A stretch of DNA of 64,000 nucleotides, taken from NCBI GenBank assembly GCA_014382445.1, contig JACNJS010000039.1, positions 1 to 64,000 on the forward strand. Direction: 5' to 3'. The notes beneath the pieces are model-generated. The model saw only the letters and a list, made by a program, of their open reading frames with translations, was not told where the DNA came from and ran no database searches. Source of the DNA: Bacteroidota bacterium. GTDB taxonomy: Bacteria; Bacteroidota; Bacteroidia; Bacteroidales; F082. Position numbers and translations under genes: made by a program. Position 1 is the first letter of the stretch. Each line of letters begins with the position of its first letter. This document shows, piece by piece, positions 17,479-27,194 of this stretch.

Positions 17479-18573
17479 ATGTCGTTAAACTGCGGGATAA
17501 TTGGCCTTACCAATACCGGAAAAACAACTATCTTTAATTGCATGTCGAATACAAAAGTTCAAAGTTCTAACTATGCTTTTAGCGCTACAAAATCGAATAT
17601 AGGTATTGTTAATGTACCTGACCCAAGATTATACAGGCTTGATGATATTGTACATTCAGAAAAAGTTATCCCTGCTATGATTGAGATTGTAGATGTTCCT
17701 GGATTAGCAAAAGGTGCCAGCGAAGGTGAGGGAGTTGGTAATAAATTTCTGGCCGATATTCAGCAAACCGATGCGTTAATTCATGTTCTCCGGTGTTTTG
17801 ATGATGATCAACTACCTCATATTGAAGGTTCGGTTGATCCTGTAAGAGATTTAGATATTGTTGACTTTGAGTTACAGGTAAGAGACCTTGATTTAGTTGT
17901 TAGGAAAATTCAGAGATTGGAAAAACTAGTTAAGTCGGGGGATAAAGATGCCAAAAAAGGTATAGAAGTTCTCACTAAATATAAGGAACATCTCGAAAAT
18001 TTTGGGAACGCACGTACTGCACCAATTGCCAGTGGTGATGAAATGTTTATAAAGGATATGCAATTACTTACGGATAAAACAGTACTTTATGTGTGTAATG
18101 TTGATGATACTTCAGCCACCAATGGAAATAACTATGTAAGAAGTGTAATTGATCATTTAGGTAGTGAGGATAATGTTATTGTAGTAGCCGGGAAACTCGA
18201 AGCTGAAATATCTGAATTGGAAGATGAAAACGACAGGAAGGAATTTCTTGAAGATTCTGGTTTAGTGGAACCTGGTGTGAACAGGTTAGTTCGCGCTGCT
18301 TATGATGCTCTGAATCTTCATTCATTTTTTACTGCCGGTCCGAAGGAAGTAAGAGCCTGGACAATAAAGAAGGGAATGAAAGCACCGGACGCATCAGGTG
18401 TTATACATAGCGATCTTCAACGCGGGTTTATACGTGCCGAAGTTATTAAATATGACGACTATATTTCATATGGTTCAGAGCAGGCTGTTAAGGATGCTGG
18501 TAAGTTTCATGTTGAAGGAAAAAATTACGTGGTTGAAGACGGTGATGTGATGCATATTAGGTTTAATGTTTAG
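17479..18573 (+). CDS. ychF: Redox-regulated ATPase YchF
   Basis: Obg-family P-loop protein that binds ATP in preference to GTP and associates with ribosomes in stress and translation control. The G1 loop is GLTNTGKTTIF (residues 9-19). Switch and DxxG region IVDVPGLAKGASEGEGVG is near 71-88, a helical coiled region follows (about 125-200), and the C-terminal TGS-like domain runs from about residue 280 (FFTAGPKEVRAW). The length of 364 residues is standard. It is divergent from rpsA, which fits a translation-linked function. Confidence 0.96.
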   Translation: MSLNCGIIGLTNTGKTTIFNCMSNTKVQSSNYAFSATKSNIGIVNVPDPRLYRLDDIVHSEKVIPAMIEIVDVPGLAKGASEGEGVGNKFLADIQQTDALIHVLRCFDDDQLPHIEGSVDPVRDLDIVDFELQVRDLDLVVRKIQRLEKLVKSGDKDAKKGIEVLTKYKEHLENFGNARTAPIASGDEMFIKDMQLLTDKTVLYVCNVDDTSATNGNNYVRSVIDHLGSEDNVIVVAGKLEAEISELEDENDRKEFLEDSGLVEPGVNRLVRAAYDALNLHSFFTAGPKEVRAWTIKKGMKAPDASGVIHSDLQRGFIRAEVIKYDDYISYGSEQAVKDAGKFHVEGKNYVVEDGDVMHIRFNV

Positions 18574-18637
18574 TTAAAACATATATATCTGCATTATCAT
18601 CTGTCGGCCTGCATAACCCCTTACATAAACAGATTTA

Positions 18638-19450
18638 TTAGTTCCAAATCAAATAGATGGGAGCAAGTTTGTATTTATCGTATTTTACGAGATCATTAGT
18701 CCTAATAACATGTGAAAGTTCTTCAACATATGCTTCACGTCGTTCCGAATAGTCAATCAGGTAATTAACAAGTATATAAGGGTCGTCGGTAATAATACGT
18801 TCTGATCTAAAATCAGAATAAGGACCGGTTGATAATGTTGTGAAATAACCGTCGATGGCTTGCTCCAGATTATTGAACTTTCTCAAATATACTTTTTTAC
18901 CTGCCCGGGTTGATGAGGCCATAATTCTTTCCTGATCAGGATTAAACGACCAAAGACCGAATGGGTTATTAGCCTCAATGAAAAATCGCGAAGTACCCCA
19001 GGCACTTTCAATAGCTGCCTGAGCAAGCACAATGCTAACCGGAAATGTATGAAGCCTTCTTTTCAATATCTCGATACTGGATGCATTATATTTTTCTTTT
19101 AAATTCTCAATAAACGATGTTTCTTCATGCGACAATTCAGCCTTTTCAGAAATTGAGTTTACTTTTTGAAGTACAATTTTAAGTTCTTTTTTAGCAACCA
19201 AAATAGCTGGTAACATCATATCGAAGAACTTTTTTTTCTTTTCATCAATTGGCAGGTTACCAAGCGAAACAGTACTTGTGTATACATATGGTATCACTAA
19301 CGAATCATTAATCGGAATTATATCGCTTGCCGAATTTATTGGCTTTTCAATAATTTTTATGGTTTCGCCTGATTTGCGGCCAACTGAGACAAAAAGAAAA
19401 GTACACAGCAAAATAATTAATATATTTAAGCCATTTTGTTTAAATCTCAT
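18638..19450 (-). CDS. Bax-like glucosaminidase domain protein
   Basis: Predicted cell-envelope peptidoglycan hydrolase of the glucosaminidase/Bax family. A membrane anchor or signal segment occupies residues 8-24 (NILIILLCTFLFVSVG). The catalytic domain covers roughly 140-265, with SIVLAQAAIESAWGTSRF carrying the family glutamate and NNPFGLWSF following. The ATG at 19450 (270 residues) is chosen because the longer frame starts inside the promoter at 19469-19498. It is convergent with ychF. The exact bond cleaved is not clear from sequence. Confidence 0.85.
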   Translation of the reverse strand: MRFKQNGLNILIILLCTFLFVSVGRKSGETIKIIEKPINSASDIIPINDSLVIPYVYTSTVSLGNLPIDEKKKKFFDMMLPAILVAKKELKIVLQKVNSISEKAELSHEETSFIENLKEKYNASSIEILKRRLHTFPVSIVLAQAAIESAWGTSRFFIEANNPFGLWSFNPDQERIMASSTRAGKKVYLRKFNNLEQAIDGYFTTLSTGPYSDFRSERIITDDPYILVNYLIDYSERREAYVEELSHVIRTNDLVKYDKYKLAPIYLIWN

Positions 19451-19468
19451 TTTAATTATTTTTTGGGT

Positions 19469-19498
19469 CAAAAATATAATTTTAAACGATACGCTCAA
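19469..19498 (-). promoter_or_regulatory. Promoter of the glucosaminidase gene (TTG-N19-TATTTTTG)
   Basis: On the minus strand TTG (19498-19496), 19 bases, then TATTTTTG (19476-19469) matches the consensus exactly. The inferred start lies about 12-14 bases before the ATG at 19450 and fixes that start choice. Confidence 0.65.
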
Positions 19499-19521
19499 AT
19501 TTAGGCAAATTATTATTTTGT

Positions 19522-19529
19522 TACATTTG
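19522..19529 (+). promoter_or_regulatory. TAnnTTTG -7 element for the acyltransferase/kinase pair
   Basis: TACATTTG matches the -7 consensus, 22 bases before the ATG at 19552, and is divergent from the glucosaminidase promoter. No good -33 TTG is present. Confidence 0.5.
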
Positions 19530-19551
19530 TGTTTTAAAAAATCAATTATGA

Positions 19552-20100
19552 ATGAAAGCAGTATCTGATTTATTACTCAATTTAATGGGTTGGGAAATCA
19601 ATAGCGAAATACCCGACGATATTAAAAAAGCTGTAATAATAGTTGCACCACACACAAGTTATATGGATTTCTTTATTGGTAAACTAGGTTTTTGGCATAT
19701 GGAAGTTGAGTCGAAACTGCTTATTAAAAGTGAAGCTTTTAAATGGCCATATGCCGGTTTATTAAAAAAGCTGGGAGGATTACCGGTAAATCGTAACCAA
19801 TCAACCAAGTTAACAGATACTGTAGCTAGTATGTTCAACGAGCATGATTCATTGTTTATATCAATTACTCCGGAAGGAACCCGCAAGCTTGTAAAAGAGT
19901 GGAAACGAGGATTCTACTACATTGCACTGGCAGCAAAGGTGCCAATTATTTTAGGAGTTTTAGATTATAAAACAAAAAAAGGTGGGATGAAGAAGTTGTT
20001 CTATCCCACTGGCGATTATCAAAAAGATATTGTGGAAATAAAAGCCTACTATAAAGGCCACGAAGGTAAAAACCCAAAAAAATCGATGATTATTGATTAA
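19552..20100 (+). CDS. PlsC-family acyltransferase (1-acylglycerol-3-phosphate acyltransferase-like)
   Basis: Predicted membrane-associated acyltransferase acting on a glycerophospholipid or related lipid. The catalytic block PHTSYMDFF (residues 33-41) supplies the His-x4-Asp pair. The substrate-binding blocks are GGLPVNR near 78-84 and TPEGTRK near 103-109. At 182 residues it is a short member without clear transmembrane helices. A very short frame (ATG at 19548) overlaps its start out of frame and is probably incidental. The sensor kinase gene begins 32 bases downstream, so the two may share a transcript. Confidence 0.88.
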   Translation: MKAVSDLLLNLMGWEINSEIPDDIKKAVIIVAPHTSYMDFFIGKLGFWHMEVESKLLIKSEAFKWPYAGLLKKLGGLPVNRNQSTKLTDTVASMFNEHDSLFISITPEGTRKLVKEWKRGFYYIALAAKVPIILGVLDYKTKKGGMKKLFYPTGDYQKDIVEIKAYYKGHEGKNPKKSMIID

Positions 20101-20132
20101 CAGACAACCAATTATGGATAACAAATTACTAA

Positions 20133-22910
20133 ATGAAAAAGATTAAAATTAGTATTAGAAGAAGCTCATTTTTCATATTAATAGCGACAGCTACTTTTAC
20201 TCTTTTCTCTATAAGTGTTCTTTGGGTTTTTACTGAAATAATAAAGTCGAAGGAAATAATTGCCGAAATAAAAGAAACATATGAATCTGAGCAGCGTGAA
20301 TTTTTGAAGAGCGAAGTAAAAAAAGTAGTTTCTCTTATTAATTTCTCCCGAAAATATGGCAATCACAAATCCACCGTTGAATTACAAGAGAAAATATTGG
20401 ATTATGTTAGTACTATCAGGCTAATCCATGGTGGATATATTTTCATTAATACGTATGATGGCCGTGCATTAATTTTTGATGGCGTTAAGATTATCGGCAA
20501 AAAAGATGTTAACAACATGACTGATCCCGATGGTTTGAAATTATTTGATATTGAACTCAATCTTGTAAATAATCCTGAGGGTGGTTTTTTTAAATATAAA
20601 TTTAAAAGACTCGACTCATTTACTCCTGTACCAAAATTGTCGTATGTATATGGTTATAATGACTGGGAATGGATTATTGGTGCTGGAATTTATCTTGATG
20701 ATTTAGGAATCTTTATTCAAGAAAGTAAAAATCAGCACATAGAAATTTTATTAAAAAAAATACTTTATATAATCCTTTTATTTATAGGGCTACTGGGTAT
20801 TGTGTTAGCTGTTGCAATGTTTCTTTCAGGTTTCATCAAACGAGAATTTTCAGTTTTCATGTCATTTTTAACACAAAGACCTGACGATATTTCTATTATT
20901 GATCGCGAAAAGCTACATGTTGAAGAGTTTAAAGAGTTGGCCCATTCGGCAAACATAATGATAAAGCAGAGAAGATTCGCCGAAAAGCTTCTCAAAAAAG
21001 AACGTGATAAAGCTCACAAATATCTAAATGTAGCAGATGTAATAATATTGGCGTTAGATAGAGATGGGATTGTTACCCTGATTAATAAAAAAGGTTACCT
21101 TACACTTGGATACAGGGAGGAAGATATTGTGGGCAAAAACTGGTTTAACAACTTTGTGCCAGTAAGTGATAAACATAAATTATATACAAACTTTTTATAT
21201 GTAATATCGGGTGATGGCAAATTGAGCTTTAAAAATGAAGAAAACAAAATTATTACCAAGGCAGGAAAAGAACGGATAATATCATGGCAAAATACATTGC
21301 TTTATGATGATGAGGGTAATATTGCGGGCAGCCTTAGCTCCGGTAATGATATAACGAAAAGCAGGTTTGTAGAATCATCATATTTTGAAAGCGAAGAGAA
21401 ATACAAGTTGCTTTTTGAGAGAACCAGTGATCCTGTTCTTATTATAGGACGCAATGATACCTTTATTGACTGTAACAATGCTGCAGTAAAAATATTGGGG
21501 TTTAAAGATAAAAATGAACTTTTTGAAACGCATCCCGGGAAAATATCGCCCATTAAACAACCTGATGGCCAATTGTCAATTATAAAAGCGGGCGACATGA
21601 TTGATAAAGCTCGTAGGGAAGGCTATAACAGGTTTGAATGGCTACATGTTAACAAAAGGAAAAAACCATTTTATGTTGACGTATCACTTACATTAATCCC
21701 CATATCAGGAAGTGAATATCTTTATGTTGTATGGAGAGATATATCTAAAAGGAAGAAGCAAGACCAGGAGCTTATAATCGCTAAAGAAAAGGCCGAGCAA
21801 AGTGATAATATTAAAACATCTTTCCTTCATAATATGCAACATGAAATAAGGACTCCGCTTAATAGTTTGATGGGTTTTGCTCAGCTTCTAAAAAAACAAA
21901 ACCTCAATGCAGAAGAAGCAGAAGAATATTACGAGTCCATTATAAGTTCTGGTAATCAACTCCACAAAATAATTGATGAAATTATCGATTTCTCCAGATT
22001 ACAATCGGGCTATATACTAATATCAAATGAACCTGTAGAGCTTAAAAAACTTTTGACTGAGATTTTTAAAGAATATTATTCAAACACCAGCAAACCAATA
22101 AAATTCACAATAAATACTTGTCCCTCAGATAAGAATACTATAATTGAAACAGATTTACCAAGGCTTAAACAAATTATACTCCATCTGCTAAGCAACGCTT
22201 TTAAATTCACAGAAAAAGGAAATGTTGATCTTAAATACAGTATTTCGGGTAAGGATATTACGTTTACTGTGACCGATACTGGCGTTGGAATTGAAAAAAA
22301 GCACTTTGAATCTATTTTTGATAGATTTACCAGATTAACTCATGATAACCCGGAAAAACTGTATGGTGGAAGTGGACTGGGGTTAAGCATTTCAAAAGCT
22401 ATAGTTGGGTTCCTTGGTGGGAGAATATGGGTTGAATCAGAAATTGGCAGAGGTTCACGTTTCTCATTTACTATCCCTTATAAACCCTTAGTAGTAAATT
22501 CCATGATCAAAAAAGATTGCCTGAAAGGCAAAAGTATTTCAGTTGTAACAAATCACAATGACAAGTTTATAAGAATATCAAATTCCGTGGAAGGAAGTGG
22601 TGCTAAACTAACTCAAATAAAAAACGGTATGGAGGCAGTTGAATCTTGCCAGAAAGACTACAAAACCGATTTAATGATAATTGACTTCGATCTATCAGGA
22701 ATGAAAGGAATGACAATTACAAAAGCCATTAAGGCATTCAAAAATGAATTACCTATTATTGCATTAATAACATACGACTTTAAAACGCCTACTAAAGAAG
22801 ATGCTCTGGTTTCGGGATGTGATGATTATATAACACTATCTCAAAAGGGAAATGATATAAAACTCACACTGTCTCTTTATCTTAATAACGATATACTAGC
22901 TTATTCATAA
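20133..22910 (+). CDS. Hybrid sensor histidine kinase: Cache, two PAS, HisKA, HATPase, degenerate receiver
   Basis: A 925-residue membrane sensor kinase. TM1 (about 12-34) and TM2 (about 207-232) flank a periplasmic Cache domain (HGGYIFINTYDGRAL, YNDWEWIIGAGIYLDD). Two PAS domains follow at about 295-410 and 425-545, then HisKA with HNMQHEIRTPLNSL (His near 570). The ATPase domain has an N-box LLSNAFKFTE near 685, DTGVGI near 713 and GGSGLGLS near 745. The last ~130 residues form a receiver-like domain. It keeps an Asp in LMIIDFDLSGM and a Thr in IALITY, but lacks the N-terminal acidic pair (VVTNHN) and the conserved Lys. No response regulator is adjacent. Confidence 0.93.
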   Translation: MKKIKISIRRSSFFILIATATFTLFSISVLWVFTEIIKSKEIIAEIKETYESEQREFLKSEVKKVVSLINFSRKYGNHKSTVELQEKILDYVSTIRLIHGGYIFINTYDGRALIFDGVKIIGKKDVNNMTDPDGLKLFDIELNLVNNPEGGFFKYKFKRLDSFTPVPKLSYVYGYNDWEWIIGAGIYLDDLGIFIQESKNQHIEILLKKILYIILLFIGLLGIVLAVAMFLSGFIKREFSVFMSFLTQRPDDISIIDREKLHVEEFKELAHSANIMIKQRRFAEKLLKKERDKAHKYLNVADVIILALDRDGIVTLINKKGYLTLGYREEDIVGKNWFNNFVPVSDKHKLYTNFLYVISGDGKLSFKNEENKIITKAGKERIISWQNTLLYDDEGNIAGSLSSGNDITKSRFVESSYFESEEKYKLLFERTSDPVLIIGRNDTFIDCNNAAVKILGFKDKNELFETHPGKISPIKQPDGQLSIIKAGDMIDKARREGYNRFEWLHVNKRKKPFYVDVSLTLIPISGSEYLYVVWRDISKRKKQDQELIIAKEKAEQSDNIKTSFLHNMQHEIRTPLNSLMGFAQLLKKQNLNAEEAEEYYESIISSGNQLHKIIDEIIDFSRLQSGYILISNEPVELKKLLTEIFKEYYSNTSKPIKFTINTCPSDKNTIIETDLPRLKQIILHLLSNAFKFTEKGNVDLKYSISGKDITFTVTDTGVGIEKKHFESIFDRFTRLTHDNPEKLYGGSGLGLSISKAIVGFLGGRIWVESEIGRGSRFSFTIPYKPLVVNSMIKKDCLKGKSISVVTNHNDKFIRISNSVEGSGAKLTQIKNGMEAVESCQKDYKTDLMIIDFDLSGMKGMTITKAIKAFKNELPIIALITYDFKTPTKEDALVSGCDDYITLSQKGNDIKLTLSLYLNNDILAYS

Positions 22911-22918
22911 ATGCGGAG

Positions 22919-23851
22919 CTAAAAAAACAACCAATGAAAAACAAATTGATCTTCTTTGTTGTATTCTATTGTAGGAAAAGGAGCTTTAACAAAGCTAAGA
23001 GCTTTAAAAGCAAAGCGTAATAATGACGAATTAGTATTGATACGGGTCCAGTCAATATCTAACGAAAAGTAATAATGTCGAGTACGATTATAATGTGGTA
23101 ACTCATTTCCATTCCATTCAGTTGGATTTGAAAATGATCCTAACATTCCCGTACCACCGTACCCAACCGATAAATCTATCCATTGCGGAAATTTTGTTTC
23201 ATTTTTAATAAATGATCTTATGTTTGCCGATATCCAGAAAGTTTGTCCATTATAATCTTTCAACATGCGCTGCATCTCAGTTTCTCCTAACAAATCAGGG
23301 CGATACTTAGCAAGCTGAGTGGGGTGATATGAAAATTTTAGCCTTATGCGCTGCTCTTTCCACAACACTTGCTGCGTTGTAAAAAAGGCAGCACTGGCAG
23401 TATTTGCAATCAAATCCCCTGATGATGCTCCCCAATCAGCTGAAAATGAATCGAGAATCTCAATTACTGTCAATGCCGACCAACCCATAAATCCTGCATA
23501 CAACGCTGCTTTATTATTGTTAACACCAGCCCATCGCAAAGACCAAAATGCATAATTACTCATAACATATGTGGAAACTAAATGTCCGCCCTTGTCGGCC
23601 TGAAGCCATGCTTTATTATCATTGTACCAGTGAAATGATGATAATGCATTATCTTTATACCACCCAAAGTAAAGTACGCCCAGTGTAGCTGTATAAAGTC
23701 CTGCTCCTGTATAAATTACAGTATTGAGTTTTTGCTTGTTAATTGAATCAGAATTGCGTTGAAGTTCCTGTGAACTAACGGATGGCAAGCATGAAAACAA
23801 TAATGCAATTACGGACACAATAGTCAGAATATCATTCCTTACATATTTCAT
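22919..23851 (-). CDS. DUF2279 family secreted protein
   Basis: A 310-residue exported protein of unknown function. Residues 1-27 are a signal peptide (SVIALLFSCLPSVSSQ). The DUF2279 hallmarks are ADKGGHL near residue 85, and IEILDSFSADWGASSGDLIAN near 132-152. The second half looks beta-rich, with alternating aromatic residues (PQWIDLSVGYGGTGML) consistent with outer-membrane association. Its ATG follows the phosphomannomutase stop by one base, so it is the last gene of the leftward GNAT-mltG-phosphomannomutase operon. It is convergent with the sensor kinase, 8 bases away. Confidence 0.8.
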   Translation of the reverse strand: MKYVRNDILTIVSVIALLFSCLPSVSSQELQRNSDSINKQKLNTVIYTGAGLYTATLGVLYFGWYKDNALSSFHWYNDNKAWLQADKGGHLVSTYVMSNYAFWSLRWAGVNNNKAALYAGFMGWSALTVIEILDSFSADWGASSGDLIANTASAAFFTTQQVLWKEQRIRLKFSYHPTQLAKYRPDLLGETEMQRMLKDYNGQTFWISANIRSFIKNETKFPQWIDLSVGYGGTGMLGSFSNPTEWNGNELPHYNRTRHYYFSLDIDWTRINTNSSLLRFAFKALSFVKAPFPTIEYNKEDQFVFHWLFF

Positions 23852-23852
23852 T

Positions 23853-25196
23853 TTAGGAATATTTTTCGAGAATTTTGTAAACTAAAGCTGTTTTTTCGCT
23901 AAGCATTTCTTCACTTTTCGCCTCAGCTAAAAACCGCAGAAATGGCTCAGTATTTGAAGGTCGAATGTTGAACCACCAATCGTTAAACTCGAGCCTGTAA
24001 CCATCGAAATCAAAAAACTCAACCGGTGGTTCATTATTTTTAAAATAAGCCAACACTTCGTCCATTGCTTTTTGTTTTTCAGCAACAACAAAGTTTACTT
24101 CGCCGGTATTTGCATATGACGAAATCCTGCTGATCAATCCTGAAAAAGTTATGCCCCTGGTCTTAAATTTCTTTATTATGTTTAGCACAATCAATGCTGC
24201 CATCAGGCCGCTATCGGAATAATAAAAATCTCTAAAATAGTAGTGCCCTGCTAACTCACCTCCATATACTCCATCAACCTCTTTAAGTCGGGTTGCAGCA
24301 AATGCTCTTCCAACTTTCCAAATTACCAGTTCAGCGTTAAATCTTTTCAAATATTCTCCAACAGCTTTTGAAGTACGTATATCCTGAACGACTTTCCCTT
24401 TTTCATTTCTTTCTTCAAAAAAATAATGCCCAAGTAAGGCAATTATCAAATCGGGAGAAATAAACATTCCATTTTCATCAATAAACATAACTCTATCAGC
24501 ATCTCCATCAAATATCACTCCTACATCACTGCAGTTTTTTTTTACAATATTTTTAATTTGTTGCTGATTTTCCGGTGCCAGCGGATTGGGTTCATGACCT
24601 GGAAAAGAGCCATCCATGACTTCGTTAATATAATCAGGTTTAATACCAAAAAGTTCCTTTGCGAATAATGCCGCCATTCCGTTAGAACAATCAATGGAAA
24701 TTTTAAGTTCAGAATAATCCTGTTTGTATTTGTTTAAAAATTTAACATAATCGTCGATATAATCGAACTTTGAAATATAGCCTTTACTTTTTTTAATAAC
24801 CGGTGTGTTGCTTTCAACTAAACTTTCGAGAATATTAAGTCCATTATCATAACCTATAGGCTGAACATTTTTCGCTGAAAATTTTAAACCATTATAACCA
24901 CTTGAATTATGGGAGGCAGTAATCATTACTGAAGCTTCAAAATTAAACTTTCCTGTTCCCCAGTAAACCATAGGTGTAGTGGTGAGACCGGCATCATATA
25001 CATCAGCACCTGCATCGGTCATTCCATCTGTTAAGGCACAAAAAAACCCATCAGAAGATAGCCTAATGTCCCTTCCGACAAGTATCTTATTAACATCAAA
25101 AACCTTAGGTATAAAGTATCCAATCTTGTAAGCAATCTCAGCATTAATTTCACTATTCCACAATCCCCTGATATCGTATGCTTTAAATGCCTTCAT
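23853..25196 (-). CDS. Phosphomannomutase/phosphoglucomutase
   Basis: Alpha-D-phosphohexomutase that interconverts hexose 6- and 1-phosphates for nucleotide-sugar and surface-polysaccharide synthesis. The N-terminus FKAYDIRG, the phosphoserine loop TASHNSSGYNG (Ser near 95), the metal loop FDGDADR near 235, the sugar loop GGELAGHYYF near 318, and RPSNTEPFLR near 415 cover all four domains. At 447 residues it has normal length. Its ATG overlaps the mltG stop in TAATG, which suggests translational coupling. Mannose and glucose specificity cannot be separated by eye. Confidence 0.93.
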   Translation of the reverse strand: MKAFKAYDIRGLWNSEINAEIAYKIGYFIPKVFDVNKILVGRDIRLSSDGFFCALTDGMTDAGADVYDAGLTTTPMVYWGTGKFNFEASVMITASHNSSGYNGLKFSAKNVQPIGYDNGLNILESLVESNTPVIKKSKGYISKFDYIDDYVKFLNKYKQDYSELKISIDCSNGMAALFAKELFGIKPDYINEVMDGSFPGHEPNPLAPENQQQIKNIVKKNCSDVGVIFDGDADRVMFIDENGMFISPDLIIALLGHYFFEERNEKGKVVQDIRTSKAVGEYLKRFNAELVIWKVGRAFAATRLKEVDGVYGGELAGHYYFRDFYYSDSGLMAALIVLNIIKKFKTRGITFSGLISRISSYANTGEVNFVVAEKQKAMDEVLAYFKNNEPPVEFFDFDGYRLEFNDWWFNIRPSNTEPFLRFLAEAKSEEMLSEKTALVYKILEKYS

Positions 25197-26278
25197 TATT
25201 TATATATGCGCATGTTATCGAGAGCTTTCTGGTATTTTCGTGCATTTAGTGTGTGTTCTGTATTTGTTCGGGCAAACTCGTGGTAACCCGACAGATCATC
25301 TTTAGCGCAAAAGAAAAGATACCCTTCATTTTGAGGGTTAAGTACGGCATCAATTGAAGAAATTGATGGGATACAAATTGGCCCCGGAGGCAATCCGCCA
25401 TGTTTATAAGTGTTATAAGGTGAATCCAGCTCCTTGTGAACATTTAGCACACGTTTAATAGAGTAATCATCAAGTGCAAAAATTAAAGTAGGATCAGCTT
25501 GCAGGCGCCATCCAATATCAAGCCTGTTTATATAAACGCCTGCAATAAGGGTTTTCTCATCGTTTTTATTTGTTTCTTTTTCAATTATGGATGCAAGAGT
25601 TATAACTTCAGGAATGGTCATATTCAACTTCTCGGCTTTGGTGGTTCGATCAGTATTCCAAAAGCCAAGGTATTCTTCGTACATCCTTTTTAAAAATCCT
25701 TTAGCAGATGTGTTCCAATAAAATTCGTAGGTGTTGGGTATAAAAATTGTGGAGATAATTTCAGGATTCAAACTCATTTTATTCAATTCCTCTACATTTG
25801 TAAATTCGGTTAATAATGAAAGCGAATCAGCTTCAATTTGCTTACTAATTCGGCCTGCCAATTGATAAATATCTCTAACATTATTAAATATTACCTTAAC
25901 CGGCATTTGGTTGCCCGATCGCAATAATTTAATAACTTCTTTATTGGTCATATTATTTTTTAGAATATAATGCCCGGGCTTAACCAAATCGGGGTATTTC
26001 TTTTTTTGTGCCCACCAAATAAAATTGTTACGGTGAATTATAAGTCCTTTTTCGAACAATAATTGTTTTACATCGTCAAAATTTGATTGTGTGGGTATAA
26101 AAATCGATACATTTTTTCCGTCAGCCGTCCATACATTTGGTTTGTAAATTACCTGATACAACAAATATCCCCCTGCACCTCCTGTAAGTATTATTACAAT
26201 AATAAACCAAATTAAAAATTTCAGATACGGTTTTTTCTTCCTTTTGTTAATAACATATTTTGTATGATAATATGACAT
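25196..26278 (-). CDS. mltG: Endolytic peptidoglycan transglycosylase MltG (YceG family)
   Basis: Inner-membrane lytic transglycosylase that cuts nascent glycan strands and helps end chain elongation. A basic N-terminus (NKRKKKPY) precedes one transmembrane helix (about 18-42). A LysM-like region follows, and the YceG catalytic domain covers about 150-350 with ASIIEKETNK (catalytic Glu near 228), INRL, LQADPTLIFAL and the C-terminal GLPPGPICIPSISSIDAVL motif. The length of 360 residues is typical. It lies 25 bases after the GNAT gene and is coupled to the phosphomannomutase start. Confidence 0.95.
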   Translation of the reverse strand: MSYYHTKYVINKRKKKPYLKFLIWFIIVIILTGGAGGYLLYQVIYKPNVWTADGKNVSIFIPTQSNFDDVKQLLFEKGLIIHRNNFIWWAQKKKYPDLVKPGHYILKNNMTNKEVIKLLRSGNQMPVKVIFNNVRDIYQLAGRISKQIEADSLSLLTEFTNVEELNKMSLNPEIISTIFIPNTYEFYWNTSAKGFLKRMYEEYLGFWNTDRTTKAEKLNMTIPEVITLASIIEKETNKNDEKTLIAGVYINRLDIGWRLQADPTLIFALDDYSIKRVLNVHKELDSPYNTYKHGGLPPGPICIPSISSIDAVLNPQNEGYLFFCAKDDLSGYHEFARTNTEHTLNARKYQKALDNMRIYK

Positions 26279-26303
26279 GGCTTTGGTTGGTTTAATTTAT
26301 AAT

Positions 26304-26837
26304 TTAATGTATATCAGGGGTTATTAACTGAAAAAAATGTTCATCAACCCATCTGTTATTTTTCATATTCCAGTCTTTTTTAATACCTGCTTCGGTAAAT
26401 CCTCTGCTCTTAAAAAGATCAAAACTTTCAACATTATCTTGCCCAATATTGCAATATATTTGATGGAGATTCAAGAGAGTGAACATATATTTAATAAGTA
26501 TATCCAAAGCAGTTCCCGCATATCCTTTTTTCCTTTTTTTTTCAATAATGGTGATACCTATTCCTGCCCTTTTGTTATGAGCATCAAAATCAAAAATGTC
26601 TATTGTACCTATAGTCTGTGTTTTTCCTTCTTCCGTACAATCAATCATTAGCCTTAATTGTTTTACCGAATAAATATCCTTATCAAAAAGTAACACGTAC
26701 TGCTCAATATCGAACCTGGAAAATGGGTTATGTGTATTGCTTATATTCCATAAACTGGGATTATTCTCCAGATTCAATAAAAATTCAACATCTTCGGGTT
26801 CCGGTGGCCTTAATTGTATATTGTCCTTTTTCAGCAT
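26304..26837 (-). CDS. GNAT family N-acetyltransferase
   Basis: Acetyl-CoA-dependent acyltransferase of the RimJ/RimL-like GNAT subgroup. The start LRPPEPEDVEFLLNLENN resembles that family's first strand and helix. The acetyl-CoA loop region is IEKKRKKGYAGTALDILIKY near residue 107-126, and the C-terminal FKSRGFTEAGIKKDW is a typical last strand. I use the ATG at 26837 (177 residues); the longer frame adds 16 residues before the conserved start. It is the first gene of the leftward operon with mltG. The acceptor could be a protein N-terminus or a polyamine-type amine. Confidence 0.85.
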   Translation of the reverse strand: MLKKDNIQLRPPEPEDVEFLLNLENNPSLWNISNTHNPFSRFDIEQYVLLFDKDIYSVKQLRLMIDCTEEGKTQTIGTIDIFDFDAHNKRAGIGITIIEKKRKKGYAGTALDILIKYMFTLLNLHQIYCNIGQDNVESFDLFKSRGFTEAGIKKDWNMKNNRWVDEHFFQLITPDIH

Positions 26838-27029
26838 TAGTTTAACTACATTGGAAAAATCGGATAAATTTAGAAAAATTTTCAAGAGGTTAAATAATTA
26901 CTTTGAATTTTTATACTTTAGTCCAACAAATGATTCTTAGCGAACCAAGTACCTGTTAATTTGCTAATTTATATTTATTCTAAATTGACCTATAATTATT
27001 GCAAAATAACATATTATTCAATCAATGCA

Positions 27030-27059
27030 TTGTCATATTAAAGATAATCGTTATGTTTG
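27030..27059 (+). promoter_or_regulatory. Promoter of the C25 peptidase gene (TTG-N19-TATGTTTG)
   Basis: TTG at 27030-27032, 19 bases, then TATGTTTG at 27052-27059 is a full consensus match. The transcript would start near 27064 and carry a leader of about 130 bases. The rest of the 357-base gap 26838-27194 is AT-rich with no gene or stable hairpin that I can see. Confidence 0.65.
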
Positions 27060-27194
27060 GCGTCGCTTGCAGCAACTTTTTTACCAAAGTGCTTGTCAAG
27101 TGTTAGATATAAGCCAAAACTTAATTAGGGGTAAGCTATTATTTTTTCGTTTGAAGAACAATGGATTATTTTATTATCAACTAAATAACTTAAT

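Noticed and set aside
20129-20366. Minus-strand ORFs opposite the kinase N-terminus
   Set aside because: Hydrophobic shadow frames of the AT-rich transmembrane region, with no independent support.
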